A stretch of 64,000 nucleotides of DNA from Lithospermum erythrorhizon. Taxonomy: Eukaryota > Streptophyta > Magnoliopsida > Boraginales > Boraginaceae. The stretch's first letter is position 1; each line of letters starts with the position of its first letter. The notes beneath the pieces were generated by a model, which saw nothing but the letters and a program-made list of their open reading frames with translations, was not told the origin of the DNA and did not search any database. The position numbers and the translations under genes are program-made. Positions 13,300-25,917 of this stretch are shown here, one piece after another. The stretch spans positions 1 through 64,000 of the forward strand of contig JADFUC010001799.1 of the NCBI GenBank assembly GCA_019722365.1, given 5' to 3'.

Positions 13300-15467
13300 T
13301 AGAAAGCCAACAAATGTTGAAATTTCTTCGAAATGGTGATAATTAAATGCTTGATGAGCAATGACTACGGCCTGCGTCTACTTATACCATTTCATTCTGA
13401 TGAAACCCAATCTGGTTGGCCTTATTATGTTCGGTTCCAACTTCCAAGTGTATTGAGTATTTAATTAACTACAAATCTTCAAGTTCTATATGAGCATTGT
13501 ATATATTTGAACTTACTGGACAACATTATTGAAGGTCTACAAACATTCACATCACTTTCTTTTTAATTGAAAATTGTCACTGAATGATGTCCTTCATTAC
13601 TAAACATACTCACTAGTTATAGCAATTAATCACATGGCGGCAATTTGTCTTGTTGTCATAATGACACTATGCGAATTGAAGGAAAGAAATTAGAATAAAC
13701 GTAACCAAAAAGATAACAAATCCCTTCTTTGTTTTCTTTTTTCAATATGTTGCTAAATTCGTTAAGAGTGACATGTGAATGAAATATGGTAGGTGAATAA
13801 GATATGGTAGGTGACTAATTATATGTTATTACCTTTGAATTATTGATAAGTGTATTGTTATAAACTATTACACATGTCATTTAGTTTATCAGTGACATCT
13901 TGAATCATCCTATTCATTAATAAAATTTTCATTTCATTTTCAAAAAAAAAAAAAATTTACTATGTTTTATCTTCTTTCACTTGTCAATAAAATTAGTTTT
14001 TATCATCAAATTAAAAAAGAAAAATCACTTGTAGACACAAACTTATTTTTTCACACTTATCAACTATCAAATTTCCTAAACACTTATCAAAGGCAAATGA
14101 TAATGTAAAAGCTATTTTGTTATTTCCAGAGCAAAAAATGAGAAATTATTAAAATACCCTCGTCTTTCTCATGGGTATTAATCTAATCAGAGATGCATCT
14201 ACTATTTATCGTCACAAAAACATTAATGAGAATCCAGTGTCTGGAAAACCTAATGGTTCCTCCGTAAGGTTTGTCCATGGAGGGTGAGTCAGGCCTAAAA
14301 TCATGCAAAAGGCGTAGTCGATGAACAATAAGTGAATAATCATGTACTACCCTTGTGGTCCCGAGGGAGGAAGGAAGCTAGGTTTGCTGAAAAATGATTA
14401 TTGAATGCTTTTCAAAATAAGAAGGATAGAGAAAATGCCTCGAACCAATATTATCAGACTTCTATCAAATAATTATTTTTCAATAGTGTCCATTTGTTAT
14501 GATGACATGATGCACATTCGCATTTGCACAAACATATATGTCTACTTAATCTAATAGTTACATTAGATGACAGACAAACTCTTTTGAATGTGCTAAAACC
14601 AACTGAAATATGATAAAATCTTGCTTCCTTGTTAAATTGAAAGTCCATTTCTTATGATGATTCGTTCGAGACTATATTTGATTTGGTAATCATGAAAGAT
14701 ACAGTTACCTTGTATCTTGTTGTTGACAAATTGTAATTAAACGAAGCAGATTAGAGAGGTTGAGTTGAAATTTATTATTCTTGGAAGACTTTGTAGCTTG
14801 AAAGGGTAAAATTGTCATATAAAAATACTATTTCCATTTTTATTTAGCGTTTTCGTATATCGAGGTGAAGCTTTTGTGTTAATTCTTAATTCTTTCATTA
14901 TTTTAATAAATATAAAATTTATATCATTATATTCGTCTTTGCAAATAGTTTCATAATATTATTTTTTTATAAATTTTTGAGCGTATAGTTTAAGAATAAT
15001 TGATAATTAATTTCGCTCGATATTCGAGCGTAAAAAAAAAAAGCGGAGAATATATTTTCTACTCTGGAACTACTTGAAATTGCTCTAACATTATCGCTAA
15101 CCCTTACCAACGGGTGAAAAAATAATTTTTCATAGTAATTTCACTTCTTTTATTTTATTGTTTTTGTGTGGAAACAACCCACAAGATCACCTGTGAATTT
15201 TTTCAAATTTTCAAGCACCCAAACTTCGTCCTCAAAAACTTGAATGACAATTATTTTAAATTAAATATAATAGTAGATACCGATCGAAATATGATTGAAT
15301 AAGATTGAATGCTTGAAAAATTAAAAAAAAATAAGCAAACAATAGAAGTGTAACAAATAATGTCGAAAGTGTAACAGGTGATCCGAGCCCCGACCCCCTC
15401 TTTAAGATTTATTTAAACGGCACTCATTGTCTATGAAGGAAGTTTGAAGGGTCTGGTCTGAGTAGAT
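13300..15467. other. AT-rich intergenic region upstream of the deaminase gene
   Basis: No coding region or known repeat family is evident. A short direct repeat ATATGGTAGGTGA appears twice (13785 and 13802). The promoter of the gene starting at 15468 must lie in the right-hand part, but I cannot single out a convincing TATA box. Confidence 0.4.
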
Positions 15468-18400
15468 ATGACAGAAGCTGACTGGTTCGTGGCTTTGCCC
15501 AAGGTGGAACTTCATGCCCATCTCAATGGCTCAATCAGAGACTCCACTTTACTGTATGTCTCTTCTATTTTTAACTCCTGCAAAATGATTGTCCCCCTTT
15601 GGTGCCAATATATGGAATGCTAGTATTTTTAACATGCTTGATTATTAACGTGACAAATTTGATTTAAATCAAAATTACGTCCGTGAATTAAGACTACTAA
15701 GTTTGTTAACTTCGACGGTTCAAAATTAAACTAAATAATCTTACTGTGATGGTTGGAGTCTTTGTTAGTCAAGTCCTTGAAAATGTTTCTTTCTATATAA
15801 TTTGGTGTAAGTTGTGCATTAGAATTTAGAGATTCAAGTTCATGCCTGAAATTATCTAGCTATCACAAGAGAAATGTGTACATTTGGGGCATGCTATATG
15901 ACAATTCATATAATTTTACCGGGGAATTTCTTTAGTAATTCTGTAATCTTGAAATGGTTAAGTGGTGTGTTTTTTTGTAAGAATTGGGGCTATATCATTG
16001 AAACTGAGATTACTATCTAAAATATGAGATAATGTTACATAAATTCTATCTATTTTGAAGGAATCAAGCTGCTCTAGAGTAATTTTATGCTGAGACGAGT
16101 ATGAGATTTCGATCCTAGTATTCTACGATTTCTGGGTATAGGGTGATCGTTTGAATACCCCGGATTAACACATTAAGATAATGTTTACCAAAATGATGAG
16201 ACAAGAAATGATATAATGTATAATGTTTTTAATACAACAGTCACTAAAATCTGAGCATTTTGATGATTTTGTCTAATTGACAGCCCATAAGTGGTCATTA
16301 TTCTTTCTTACTTACATATGTTGAAGGAATGCAAAGTTCGTTTCTAGAAGTAAGAAAATGAATCATAGTTTGTTTTATTATCAATCTTTAGGTCATTATA
16401 TATTTTCCTTTTGTTGAGCTTCTCTGGCTCTATGTTATGTTTGTTGAAAATATTTTATGAGCAGAGAACTAGCAAGGGACTTGGGCGAGAAAGGCATCAT
16501 AGTTTTCTCTGATGTGGAGCCTGTGATTTTGAAAGGTATAATGTTTACGAATTCTGATATAATATATTTGACACTATAGGATTGATGAAGAGAAATATAT
16601 AAAATTAATTTTATGTGGCCAGATTTTTTAAAGAATTAGACTGACATGCTTTGCTGTCTGTAACACAGATGATCGATCACTTTTCGAAGTGTTCAAGTTG
16701 TTCGACTTAATTCATATTTTGACTACTGATCACAAAACTGTTACACGAATTACCAAGGAGGTAATATAAATTCCTTATTTCATGTTACATATATTTGAGT
16801 ATGGTATTTAAGTACAATTTTCTGCCACAACAAAACTAGGTCGTTGAAGATTTTGCTGCTGAAAATGTTGTCTATTTGGAGATAAGAACTACTCCAAAGG
16901 TATGCAAGTATTTTTCAAACACTTATCACAATAAAATGTTTGATTTGTTACTTCATAAATACACAAAGGGGAGAAATAATCTCTTTTGGCCTGATTGAGT
17001 ATGGTGGTTCGAAGAACTGTGAATTTTATAAATGTAAATTGATCGTTCATCCTAGATTTGGGTTTCATATTCTATTATTCTTTTATTATGATTTTCTCCC
17101 TTCTCAATTTCCCGACGACAGACAAATAACTCAAAGGGCATGAGCAAACAATCCTACATGGAAGCAGTATTGGAAGGATTAAAGTCTGTCAGTACAGTTG
17201 CGGTTGTTTTCTCTCATGGATTGAATGCAAAAAATCCATGTAACAGTGATGTTATCAACAATCCATCTAGTGAAACTCAGGAGAAAAAAATATTTGTCAG
17301 ACTTCTTCTCAGTATTGACAGACGTGAAACCACTGAAGCTGCCATGGAAACTGTATGTTATGGTATTCGGCTATAGTACTATTCAAATTTGTACAGCATT
17401 AAATCAGGCATTAATTCTAATGGATCTTTTAGCTAGTTTCCTTCCTTTTGAAGGTAAAGCTTGCATTGGATATGAGACATCTGGGGGTGGTGGGAATTGA
17501 CCTATCAGGAAATCCTGTCATTGGTAAATGGTATTCCGTGACTTCCAAATTGTATCTGTACTGCTCTACTAGTCTCTTTTTGGCACCATGATGAAAATCT
17601 CTTAACATTCCAGGGACACGTTTTTGCCTGCTTTAGAGTTTGCTAAGACACAAGGTCTTTCAATCACTCTTCATTGTGGCGAGGTACACTTCTCTTGAAG
17701 TCATTTCTAGATTTCTCTGTCTTCAGTGAGTATTATTTTTATTGTTTGTAAGTAATGCTTGTAGGTACCTAATCCTGAGGAGATCCATGCAATGCTAGAT
17801 TTTCAGCCTAGAAGAATTGGCCATGCTTGCTGCTTCGGAGATGGTGAATGGAAGAAGTTGAAATCGCTAAACATTCCGGTTAGCAACCCATGACCTTTTT
17901 CATTTGTTCATGAATAGAAGGTGCTTTCTTCGGTGAATTCATGATGCCCATATTCCCGTTCATGAAATCCAGTGTAGATCAACCTAGATGATTTCAAAAT
18001 ATAAAAACATATGTGGCATTTTTATCCAATGTAAAAACCGTCCCATATAAAATTTACATGTTTTGCCTTGCTTATAGTATTCTGAATTTTTCCAATCTCC
18101 TTGGTTGCTTATTTCTTGAATTACTGCAGGTTGAGATTTGTTTGACATCCAACATTAAAACCAATACTATATCTTCATTGGATATCCACCATTTCGGTGA
18201 GTGGCATTTCACTCAATCTTGTTAAATAGCTGATATAATTTAATGCTCGAATCTAAGAAATGAGACCTAAACAAAGAACATCAGGAAAGCCGCTTTGTCA
18301 TGAGAGGTAATAATTGAATCATTTAAGAGAACACTTCTCATATTGTTGCTGCAGCTGATTTGTACAAATGGAAGCATCCATTAGTTATCTGCACAGATGA

Positions 18401-18664
18401 TTTCGGTGTGTTCTCAACGACTTTGTCTGATGAATATAACATGGCTTCATCTGCATTCGGTAAGATTTTAATTTGCTCTATTTTTGTGTGGATGAATATT
18501 TCCTGAAGTGTTTCCTCTAATGGTTCGTCTTCTTTCAAGGTCTTACGAAGAGGGACATGTTCGAGCTATCAAGGAATGCCGTTGACTTTATTTTTGCTGA
18601 TGATGGAGTGAAAAGAGAACTCCAGGATATATTTGCTTCAACTGAAAGAAAGCTGGGCTTATAA
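15468..18664 (+). CDS. MAPDA: Adenosine/N6-methyl-AMP deaminase-like protein, 11 coding exons
   Basis: The predicted enzyme is a zinc-dependent purine deaminase of the ADAL/MAPDA group, which in plants removes the N6-methylamino group of N6-methyl-AMP to give IMP in the cytosol. Exons are 15468-15553, 16465-16535, 16669-16760, 16840-16899, 17122-17352, 17454-17530, 17614-17683, 17765-17878, 18130-18196, 18355-18459 and 18540-18664. All junctions are GT-AG and join in frame to 365 aa, the usual family length. Visible motifs are HAHLNGS at residues 16-22 (zinc histidines 16 and 18), LHCGE ending at Glu229 (catalytic glutamate), RIGHAC around His249, and CTDDFGVFST from 302 (zinc/catalytic aspartates 304-305). 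The start ATG directly precedes the conserved LPKVELHAHL segment. No damage was seen. The gene symbol rests on similarity, and an adenosine deaminase activity cannot be excluded. Confidence 0.92.
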
Positions 18665-18699
18665 TTGCCATCATTTCTGTCATTTTATCTCAATTTGGT

Positions 18700-18720
18700 T
18701 TTAATGCAAATAATAACGTT
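18700..18720 (+). terminator. Possible polyadenylation signal of the deaminase gene
   Basis: An AAATAATAA stretch follows the stop codon by about 40 bases and could act as a plant near-upstream element. Plant signals are degenerate, so this is only a candidate. Confidence 0.3.
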
Positions 18721-19183
18721 GGCAATATAAATATTTAACTTTCAGGTTATATTTTCTACAGTTCTAGCTCTCAATAGTTATGCTTTGAAAGTTACGGCCA
18801 AACCTATTTCCTCGGGGCATGGAATATATGCACCCGAAAATTACTGTTGAATTGGAAGCTAAGTTAGTTAAGAATATGGAAGTGACCCTCGCAAGCATCA
18901 ATGAGTTTTCCTTTCCATCATACCTGGAACCAATTCGAATTTCAATGAATATAACTAAATAGAAATCTTTTTCATTAGCATTCGTATTCGATAGATATTT
19001 GATATTTGTTAAATTATTTAAAATAATAATATTCAATTCGGATTCAATATTTGGGTTTGATATTTAGATTTGGTATACAGTTCAAATTTAATTTTGACAA
19101 TTATATTATATTATACTCCGTATTGATTAATTTTGACCATTTAATTCTATGAATTGAATTAATAATTTATAGAATCAATAATA
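18720..19183. other. AT-rich spacer downstream of the deaminase gene
   Basis: No gene or repeat recognised. A 90-codon open frame on the minus strand (18764-19036) has no recognisable domain and is probably chance. Confidence 0.35.
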
Positions 19184-19442
19184 TACTCCCTCTGTTAAGT
19201 AAAAGATTGTCGAAACTTTTTGAGCTTTTAATTTTTAATAGTTGAACTTTGATCATAAATATTTTTATTTGTGTTGTATAATATTTGTTAAAAAATATAT
19301 CAATGGAATAAATTTGAAATGTATTTTTATTATTATATTTTCAAATATTATAAAAATAAACAAAAATATCTGGAGTCAGTTAATTTATTAAAAAGTCTAA
19401 AAAGTTAAAAAGTGGAGCAACCTTTTAGGAAACGAAAGGGAA
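19184..19442 (+). mobile_element. Stowaway-like MITE (family A)
   Basis: The left end reads TACTCCCTCTGTT, the classic TA plus CTCCCTC terminal repeat of plant Stowaway/mariner MITEs. The right end near 19442 (GGAAACGAAAGGG) is degenerate. The interior shares GTTGTATAATATTTGTTAA and GAAATGTATTTTT-type stretches with the copy at 58511-58739, so the two are the same family. Confidence 0.6.
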
Positions 19443-19724
19443 ATAATTAACAAAGATCATTTCATTTATAATCGTATTTATTAATTTAATAAATTTAATT
19501 TTTATTCAATAGGATAACTGAATATAAATATGAACATCGAATATTGATAGAATGATTGGATTCAAATATCAAATCCAAATACGAATCGAATATTGAATAC
19601 CAAATACGTGTCAAGTATATATATCACAGACAAATGTTATTTCTGAGAATACGAATCAAATATCAATCTGAAAGCAGTGTCGATACATAAAACGAAGCGC
19701 GTCGCTCACGTGCACCTTTCGATG
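19443..19724. other. AT-rich stretch without recognised features
   Basis: It contains repeated variants of AATATCAAATC and ATACGAATC type words, suggesting an old simple duplication. Nothing is coding. Confidence 0.3.
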
Positions 19725-20111
19725 TCAGCATGCATGTGCTTCCAGGTTTGGACATCCATGGGTTAATGGGTTCCCATGGAAGGCAAAATCTGCCTTGACA
19801 CTATTTGAGGTTGCAAGTACAATAAATGATTTTCTTGAGCCGGTAGGTTTCTTTGAATTCTTTATAGACTGGGTTGTGATAAGGTAAATAGATGGATCAT
19901 TCTTCAAGCTTTCAATCACGGATCTTAAGCTATGGGTATCCTCGATGTGTGTAGGCCGGGTTGATGTGGTTTGCTTGGGAATGCAGGGATGACTGCTCGA
20001 ATGGATGATGCTCATCGGACCTAAAAGTTTGGTCACTTGGCGTGACCCACAGATACTCCGACGATCCCAGTCGATAGGTGAATTAAAGGGTCTTAAATAT
20101 TTGGGAGACAA
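19725..20111 (-). CDS. Hypothetical 128-aa open frame
   Basis: This open frame runs from the ATG at 20109-20111 to a stop at 19725 and is among the longest unspliced frames in the window. I recognise no domain, signal peptide or membrane segment. The local sequence is less AT-rich than its surroundings. It could be a fragment of a decayed transposon gene or simply chance. There is no neighbouring partner that would hint at a role. Confidence 0.2.
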   Translation of the reverse strand: MSPKYLRPFNSPIDWDRRSICGSRQVTKLLGPMSIIHSSSHPCIPKQTTSTRPTHIEDTHSLRSVIESLKNDPSIYLITTQSIKNSKKPTGSRKSFIVLATSNSVKADFAFHGNPLTHGCPNLEAHAC

Positions 20112-20844
20112 AATGACATTCCCTTAAATGAAGTGAGTGTATGTGTATTAATAGAGGGATATAAAAAAGCCTCTTTTATTGATTATCACGACTCGGAGAC
20201 CGTACCACGTATCCCATATTTAGGATAGGTCCCCGAGGAGAATGATAAAACTTTGGCAGATACATGGGCGAAGTGACAACTCTTTCTTGGGCCCACAACC
20301 TAAAAGCTCACTGCTTTACATGCTTGAGGATGGGCGATAAGCATGTTGGAGCTACCTCCCGGTACCTCCTTTTTGGGGTGAAAAATAGTACCAAAAGCTC
20401 CAACAACTTTTTTTGTGCATGAAAACGTTTGAAGAATTTTTTAAAAACTTCCGCTTTGAAGAAATGTGAGGTTTTTAGATTTTCAAAATCTCCCCCATGC
20501 ACCAAGTGTTGATTTTTTATTGGTCATTTTCGATTTTTTCTTATCCGTTTTTTAAATGATAATTTGGGTTTGAAATATAATTTTTTTTTTCAATTTTTTT
20601 TACCAATATTTCTAACATTTCAATATCTATAAATAGACATCAATATTGATATATTTCAACATCAATTTTTTTCTTCAATATTATCATCTTTTTTTTCATC
20701 TATTTTCTAAAAGCATATTTACTTAACTTTTAACCTCACAGGAAATGGATGCATGTCAAAATTTTAATTTCCCGCTTAATTTTATATTTCTGATCAGCCT
20801 CAGAAATCTAATATCGATACCCATAAAATTATCAGAATACCGGA
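20112..20844. other. Spacer left of the Harbinger relic
   Basis: No gene was recognised. The AT-rich 20480-20740 section with long T runs may include the promoter side of the relic that follows. I could not identify its terminal inverted repeat. Confidence 0.3.
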
Positions 20845-21845
20845 ATGCCAAATAATGCTCAAATGTCATATATGATGCCACAAAATTATGGTCTGTTATA
20901 CCCCTATAATTATGCATATATGCAATTTAGAGGCGGCAATCTGAGACTAATTCAAAAGAATCCCAATCGCTACTGTTTTAGCGGATCAAGAGAGCTACCA
21001 GAATTTTCCTCCCAAATTTCTCAAGGAAATGTTGATGGAGACACTCCATATAGTTTTTTGCCTCCAACTGAACCAGCAAAAAAAAGAAGTAATTATTCAC
21101 CTTGGAGTAGCAGGCATAATAAAAGCTAACTACAAATGGTCATTTTAAACACAATAATGATAGTGAATTGGTAGTGTCCAAAAAGAGGATACATTTTCGG
21201 GTAAAATAGCTACATATGTGAATGATAATTCACCAAATGGTCCTCATAGGACTTCGGTAAAATGTCAAAGTCATTATAGTGATATCAATGCTAAAATTAA
21301 TGTATGGGTCGGTGCATACAAAAAGCATTATCAGAAAGATGAAGTGGTTGGTCAGATGCCTACTACATAGCAAGAGCCCAAGAGTTGTATTTCGAAGAAA
21401 ATAAAAAAAATAAGTTTACTTTGGTTGACGAATGGAAGATGGTTCAGAATGAACCAAAATATATGGTTTGTCCTACTGTATCTGGCAGCAGTGGATCTAA
21501 AAGGAAGAGTAGTGAAAGTGATGGTATCTCATCTTACCTTTATACGACCAGAGTGTAGAGATGAAACAAAGAAAATAACTAAAAAATCATCTTCTAACAG
21601 AACGTCAAAAGTTATTATTGAGGAAGAATACTCGAAGATAACATTAGAACATCAACAACTTAGGAAAATGAAAGATCAATAGATGGAAATTGATCTGACG
21701 AGGTTGCATCGAACAATGAGAAAAGTAAAAGCAAAAAAGCAAAAAAAATGGAGATGTGGTACACCCTCAACCAAAGAAAAGAAGAGTTGGATGAATATGA
21801 ACAAGAGATGTGGTTGAAATTAAGGGTTGAATTGTTTGGTCGTTA
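20845..21845 (+). pseudogene. PIF/Harbinger ORF1-like (Myb/SANT-type) protein, broken
   Basis: The frame opens at 20845 with an Asn/Tyr/Met-rich N-terminus and a PYSFLPPTEPAKKR segment, as in the Myb/SANT accessory proteins of PIF/Harbinger elements. After a break near 21129, further pieces follow. One has NGPHRTSVKCQSHYSDIN (about 21236-21290), corresponding to the family's RT-x-x-QCK-x-HW region. Another has RAQELYFEENKKNKFTLVDEW (about 21370-21440), corresponding to the A-x-x-x-Y-x-x-x-x-x-x-x-F-x-x-x-x-x-W region. A basic, coiled-coil-like tail extends to about 21845. Several stops separate the pieces. Its role in an active element would be to bind terminal repeats together with the transposase. 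Its neighbour downstream is the matching transposase relic. Confidence 0.65.
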
Positions 21846-22337
21846 AGTTTATGTATGAGTATGTTTAATTAGTGTGCTTAGTTTTAATGTGTGATGTATT
21901 TTATTTAAGTGTGCTTTTAGCATTAATGTCTGATGTAATTTCTTCAAGTATGCTTAGTATTATGTGTGATGTATTAATAAATATTAATATATTAAGTTCC
22001 TATTAATTTCATGTTACTTGACATTGGTACCGATTGTCTTTATCGAATCCCTACAGTATTGATACGTTATATTTGTTCATGTGTATTTATTCTGAGTGCA
22101 AGTGCTTTTGTAAAATCCAAGTTTTTAATAATTAGTGCTTTTGTCGGTGGAGGTGCTTTTATCTGTATGCGTAGCTTCGAATCCACGCGTCAAAACATTA
22201 TCTGTTAACTCAATGTGGTTAAATTAGTGGTTGGAGTCCGTAGAATGAACCTTTATAAATTCATACATGATGTTTTACATGAAAATCACTTAAACGCTTT
22301 ATATATATCACAATCATTTATTTTTCATATAATTACG

Positions 22338-23568
22338 ATGGATCCACCACCGTATATTTTTTGATTTAGAAGAGTTCCAACGTCAATGGGACTTGGAGGA
22401 ATCTTTACTCAAACACGAAACGTCTACTCGAAAGATCGCGAGCAGTAATCGATCTAACGAAAGGACATACATCCAAGAAGATGCGTGAATGCATTGAGGC
22501 TTGTAAAGACTACTTTGATGAATCTCCTACATACCTTTGTACAACAATTTAAATTCGAGAAGATACCATGAAAAGGCCATTGTTTCTCACAATTTTCAAC
22601 TCACATTCAAATGCATGGCGTATATATTTTACTCGAGGTGGAGTAATGCCCAGCGAGTCTCTCGCCTCCTCGAGTATGCTTCTTTGCTATATGAATGTTA
22701 AGCGTATGGAGTTCTGCGGCGGAGATGTTTACATGATATGTAAAGGTGGAAAACGGCTACTTGATTGAAATGCGTTCAAAAGTTTTGTGAAGGAATTATA
22801 TCCATATTTGAGAAAGATTATTTAAAACGTCGAATAAAGAATACTTGAGAGACTACTCGAGTTGGTGAAGAGCATCATTTTTCACAGGAATTTGGAAGTA
22901 TTATTTGCATGCATTGGAAATGGAAAATTGCTAGCGTGGCAGAAGTACTAGTGGGCGTAAAGGTGTAGCAGCGATGAATTACCGGCGGTAGCGTCATATG
23001 ACTTATGAGATATGCGTTCTTTTAGTTTTGGTACATGAATGATATAAATGTGCTAGATAGATCTCCGGTCTTCGACGATATTGAGTCAGGTGAAGCTCCA
23101 CATGTGGCTAATGCGGCGAATAATTAAATGATAGAATTTATCTTATCTTCTTGTGGAATCTGCTCCGAAATGGCGAGTGTTTGTTCGATCACTTTGATAT
23201 CCCAAGGTGAAAGGCGAGATTGTTTGTAAAACAACAAAGTCATGTAGAAAGGATAGATCGTGCATTAAAGGTACTCCAGCTAGATTCGTCGTTCGCTTAA
23301 CCGGCTAGAATGTGGGAGTTGGACGACTTATCAAAAATAATGCGGGCATGCATCATTTTACATAATATGATAGTGGAGGATGAGTGTGATACATACTATC
23401 GAAATTTGGGGGTATGATTTTGAGAACCTTGAGCTACTAGTTAGTTCGTCTTTCGATTATAAATGCATAACGTTGCCCGAATTTGAAGTACATGTTCAAG
23501 GTAGGTCCGAATCGACATCCGTACTAGATCCGAGACTTAGAGTGATAGGGCCAAACATATTTAATTGA
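22338..23568 (+). pseudogene. PIF/Harbinger transposase (DDE, HARBI1/ALP1-like), broken
   Basis: Scattered frames match the plant Harbinger transposase in order. An N-terminal part starts MDPPPY at about 22338. A piece containing IICMHWKWK (about 22900-22930) corresponds to the conserved D-C-M-H-W-x-W box with the catalytic Asp lost. NDINVLDRSPVF (about 23038-23075) stands for the N-D-I-N-V-L box around the second Asp. A C-terminal HVERIDRALKVLQ region (about 23235-23280) corresponds to the D-V-E-R-A-F-G-V-L-Q segment, and LHNMIVEDE (about 23358-23385, in a further frame) ends the domain. Frameshifts and stops inactivate it. Together with the upstream ORF1 relic it shows that a two-gene element once inserted here. 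Confidence 0.75.
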
Positions 23569-24639
23569 AGGAGGATCTTGTGGAGCCGTTTGGCAAAATT
23601 TGGCCTGACCCAAGGTAGATTTAATTTTCCCACTACTTTTTATCAAAAGTTTTTTGAAGTATATTTTTATGCTGCGTTTAATAATTTATATGCTTGTTTA
23701 GCCTCTTTAATAAAATCAAGTGTTATTTTTTATTATTATATAAAATATATAAATAATAAATTATTTAATTTAATCACTAATAAACTAATATAAGCAAATT
23801 TTATTAATTATTATGTCAGTTAATTGATTATTGTACATATAAAATGCAAAAGTAGAGAGAATGAATAGTAATGGTAGGGTACATGTTAGTGATGTGGATG
23901 AAAGAGAAAAGTAAAATATTATTTAAAAATTTAGCTATTGTTATCTCTGATCTTAAAAAGTTTATTTTCTTTTTGATTTAAAATGGCATCATATTTTCTC
24001 TCTTCCACATAATTCAACACCCACTCAAATTTTTACACACTATTGGTGGTTGTTTAATAAAGTTCAACACCACTTGCTTTTATCTAATATTCTTATTTAC
24101 TTATATTTTATATTTTATGATTAAATAATTATAAAATTATCATTTATAATTAAATAAGAATAATTAACTTTCAACTCAAAAATAATTATTTTTTTGATTT
24201 TTTTTTAAAATAGAAATTATATAAATATTTATTTAAATAATTTTTGATCTCATATTTTTAATTATTTTTATAAAATAAAATACAAGAATTGAAAATAATA
24301 ACTATTAAAACAAAAGAAAAGTTACAAATAGTGAAAAGAGGTAATTGGCGACTTTTGATTATTGAAATCATTATTATTAGGATCCATTTTCACTAAAAGA
24401 TATTTAAAGATTAAAAAAAAGAGTTTAATAAAGATAATATAATAATTGTATTGAAAAAAATGTGATTTTTTTTATATCCAAATTGAATGAGAATTAGTCT
24501 CATTTATAGAGAGAAAAAAAAAATGATGAATTTTGGTAAAAAATAATAATTTATTTATCAAGTAATTGATCCGAAATAATTGAGATGGGATAAAAATCGA
24601 GAAAATGAAGGCAAATTGCGTCAAGCGACAGTAATTTTG
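23569..24639. other. AT-rich region right of the Harbinger relic
   Basis: GAGCCGTTTGGCAAAATTTGG at 23583-23603 resembles the GGCCxGTTTGGxAA terminal repeats of PIF/Harbinger elements and may be a remnant end. I saw no clear partner on the left side. The rest is AT-rich with no recognised gene. Confidence 0.35.
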
Positions 24640-24790
24640 CTTTCACGCTATCTCCTCTGCGACAACGCTCCCGCCTTGGTATCCGTCTTTTGTCTTCCAG
24701 ACACGCGCCCGGCCGCGGCCTTGGCTAGGCGACATACGTGTCAGCGCGTGCGGCCACCAACGCTCCGTTCAGCGGTGAAAAAAATTGCTC
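24640..24790. other. GC-rich island in AT-rich DNA
   Basis: About 150 bp of high GC content stand inside a long AT-rich region, including GACACGCGCCCGGCCGCGG and GTCAGCGCGTGCGGCC. A 72-codon open frame crosses it but shows no domain. It may be the core of a MITE or a captured promoter piece. Confidence 0.5.
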
Positions 24791-25917
24791 CAATTTAATC
24801 ATCCACTTAAACTCATTTTCCTTTACCCATTACTTCAATTTTTTTTCAACATGTTGAATGTATTATTCAACACACGGCGTATAGTTGGTCTTATAAGATT
24901 TAATCGTTTTAAAGATATTTGATGATGTGGGGTAGGAATAATATGATGTGGAAGAGTGTTTTTAGTTTTTGAAAAAATGGCTGGCTTTAAGGAGATAGTG
25001 CTTAGATTTGGAGGGCATATGTGTGGATTTCATTACCAAGAGAAAGCACACATTACTTGTTAATATTTAGAAAGTCTTCTACTTTCCATTTTACCCCTCT
25101 TTGTTACATCAGCCGGTGGCGTATTTCATGGAAGAATCGTGCTGTAATCCTCCCGCTTTAAATGCAACATAAGGTGGCGTCTTTGGCCCTGAAGTTACAC
25201 TTTACATACGGTGGCTTCCACAAATAATACTTCGACCATGACTAAATTGCACCAACAACCTTATATCTCTATTTGTCTTTACTATAACCCGCTTGTTATG
25301 CTTCAAAATATGGCATGCATTTATGGAGGCTCTTTATTTGTTTGGCTGACCTTAATTCCGGCTGCACTTTCAATTGCTCTCGTACCGTATAAATTCGCCT
25401 ATACGCAGAGATTGCATTGCGAATTCTTGGGTAATGGTACATGAAGTGTTGTAATTGTTGTTTGTTTCTGGACGTTGATTTTGGAAGTCTTCTATCTATA
25501 TATATATATATATCTGGTTTACCGATTAAAGGGTTTGGTTGTTTTAAACTTTTTCATCATAGAGGCTTATCTACCGTTATTTTGATATGGATTCCAAGTA
25601 GTATTGCTTCATAGACTACTCTTTCTTTTAGTTTTGGTTCTTGAATTAAATGATTGTGAAATATTTGGTAGCTTTTATGGTAAATAAGCACATTATTAGT
25701 AGCATGTATAATAGTGTATACTTAGACAATGTAATTCATACTTTGCTTTGCCCTTCATAATTATTATCGAAATTTAGAAGCGCCGACATCTTTCTACATC
25801 CTCGCATGTTAGAATTCTACATGTTCTTGATCGCCTTTAATAAATTCAGAGGTTTCTTTGATGTTATAATTAGAAGCGTGTTGGGAACTTGTTTTCAAAT
25901 TATTTTGAATGCATATA
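24791..25917. other. Intergenic stretch without recognised gene
   Basis: An open frame at 25211-25444 (77 aa, with a hydrophobic middle around LFVWLTLIPAALSIALV) could be read as a small membrane protein, but it has no recognised family and may be chance. A TA microsatellite lies at 25497-25513. Confidence 0.35.
25497..25513. repeat. TA dinucleotide microsatellite
   Basis: An uninterrupted alternating TA run of about 17 bases. Confidence 0.85.

Noticed and set aside
18013..18225. 70-codon open frame across the exon 9 region
   Set aside because: It merely extends exon 9 of the deaminase gene into its introns.
25211..25444. Possible small membrane protein
   Set aside because: A hydrophobic stretch alone is weak in T-rich DNA, and there is no promoter, homology or conserved context.
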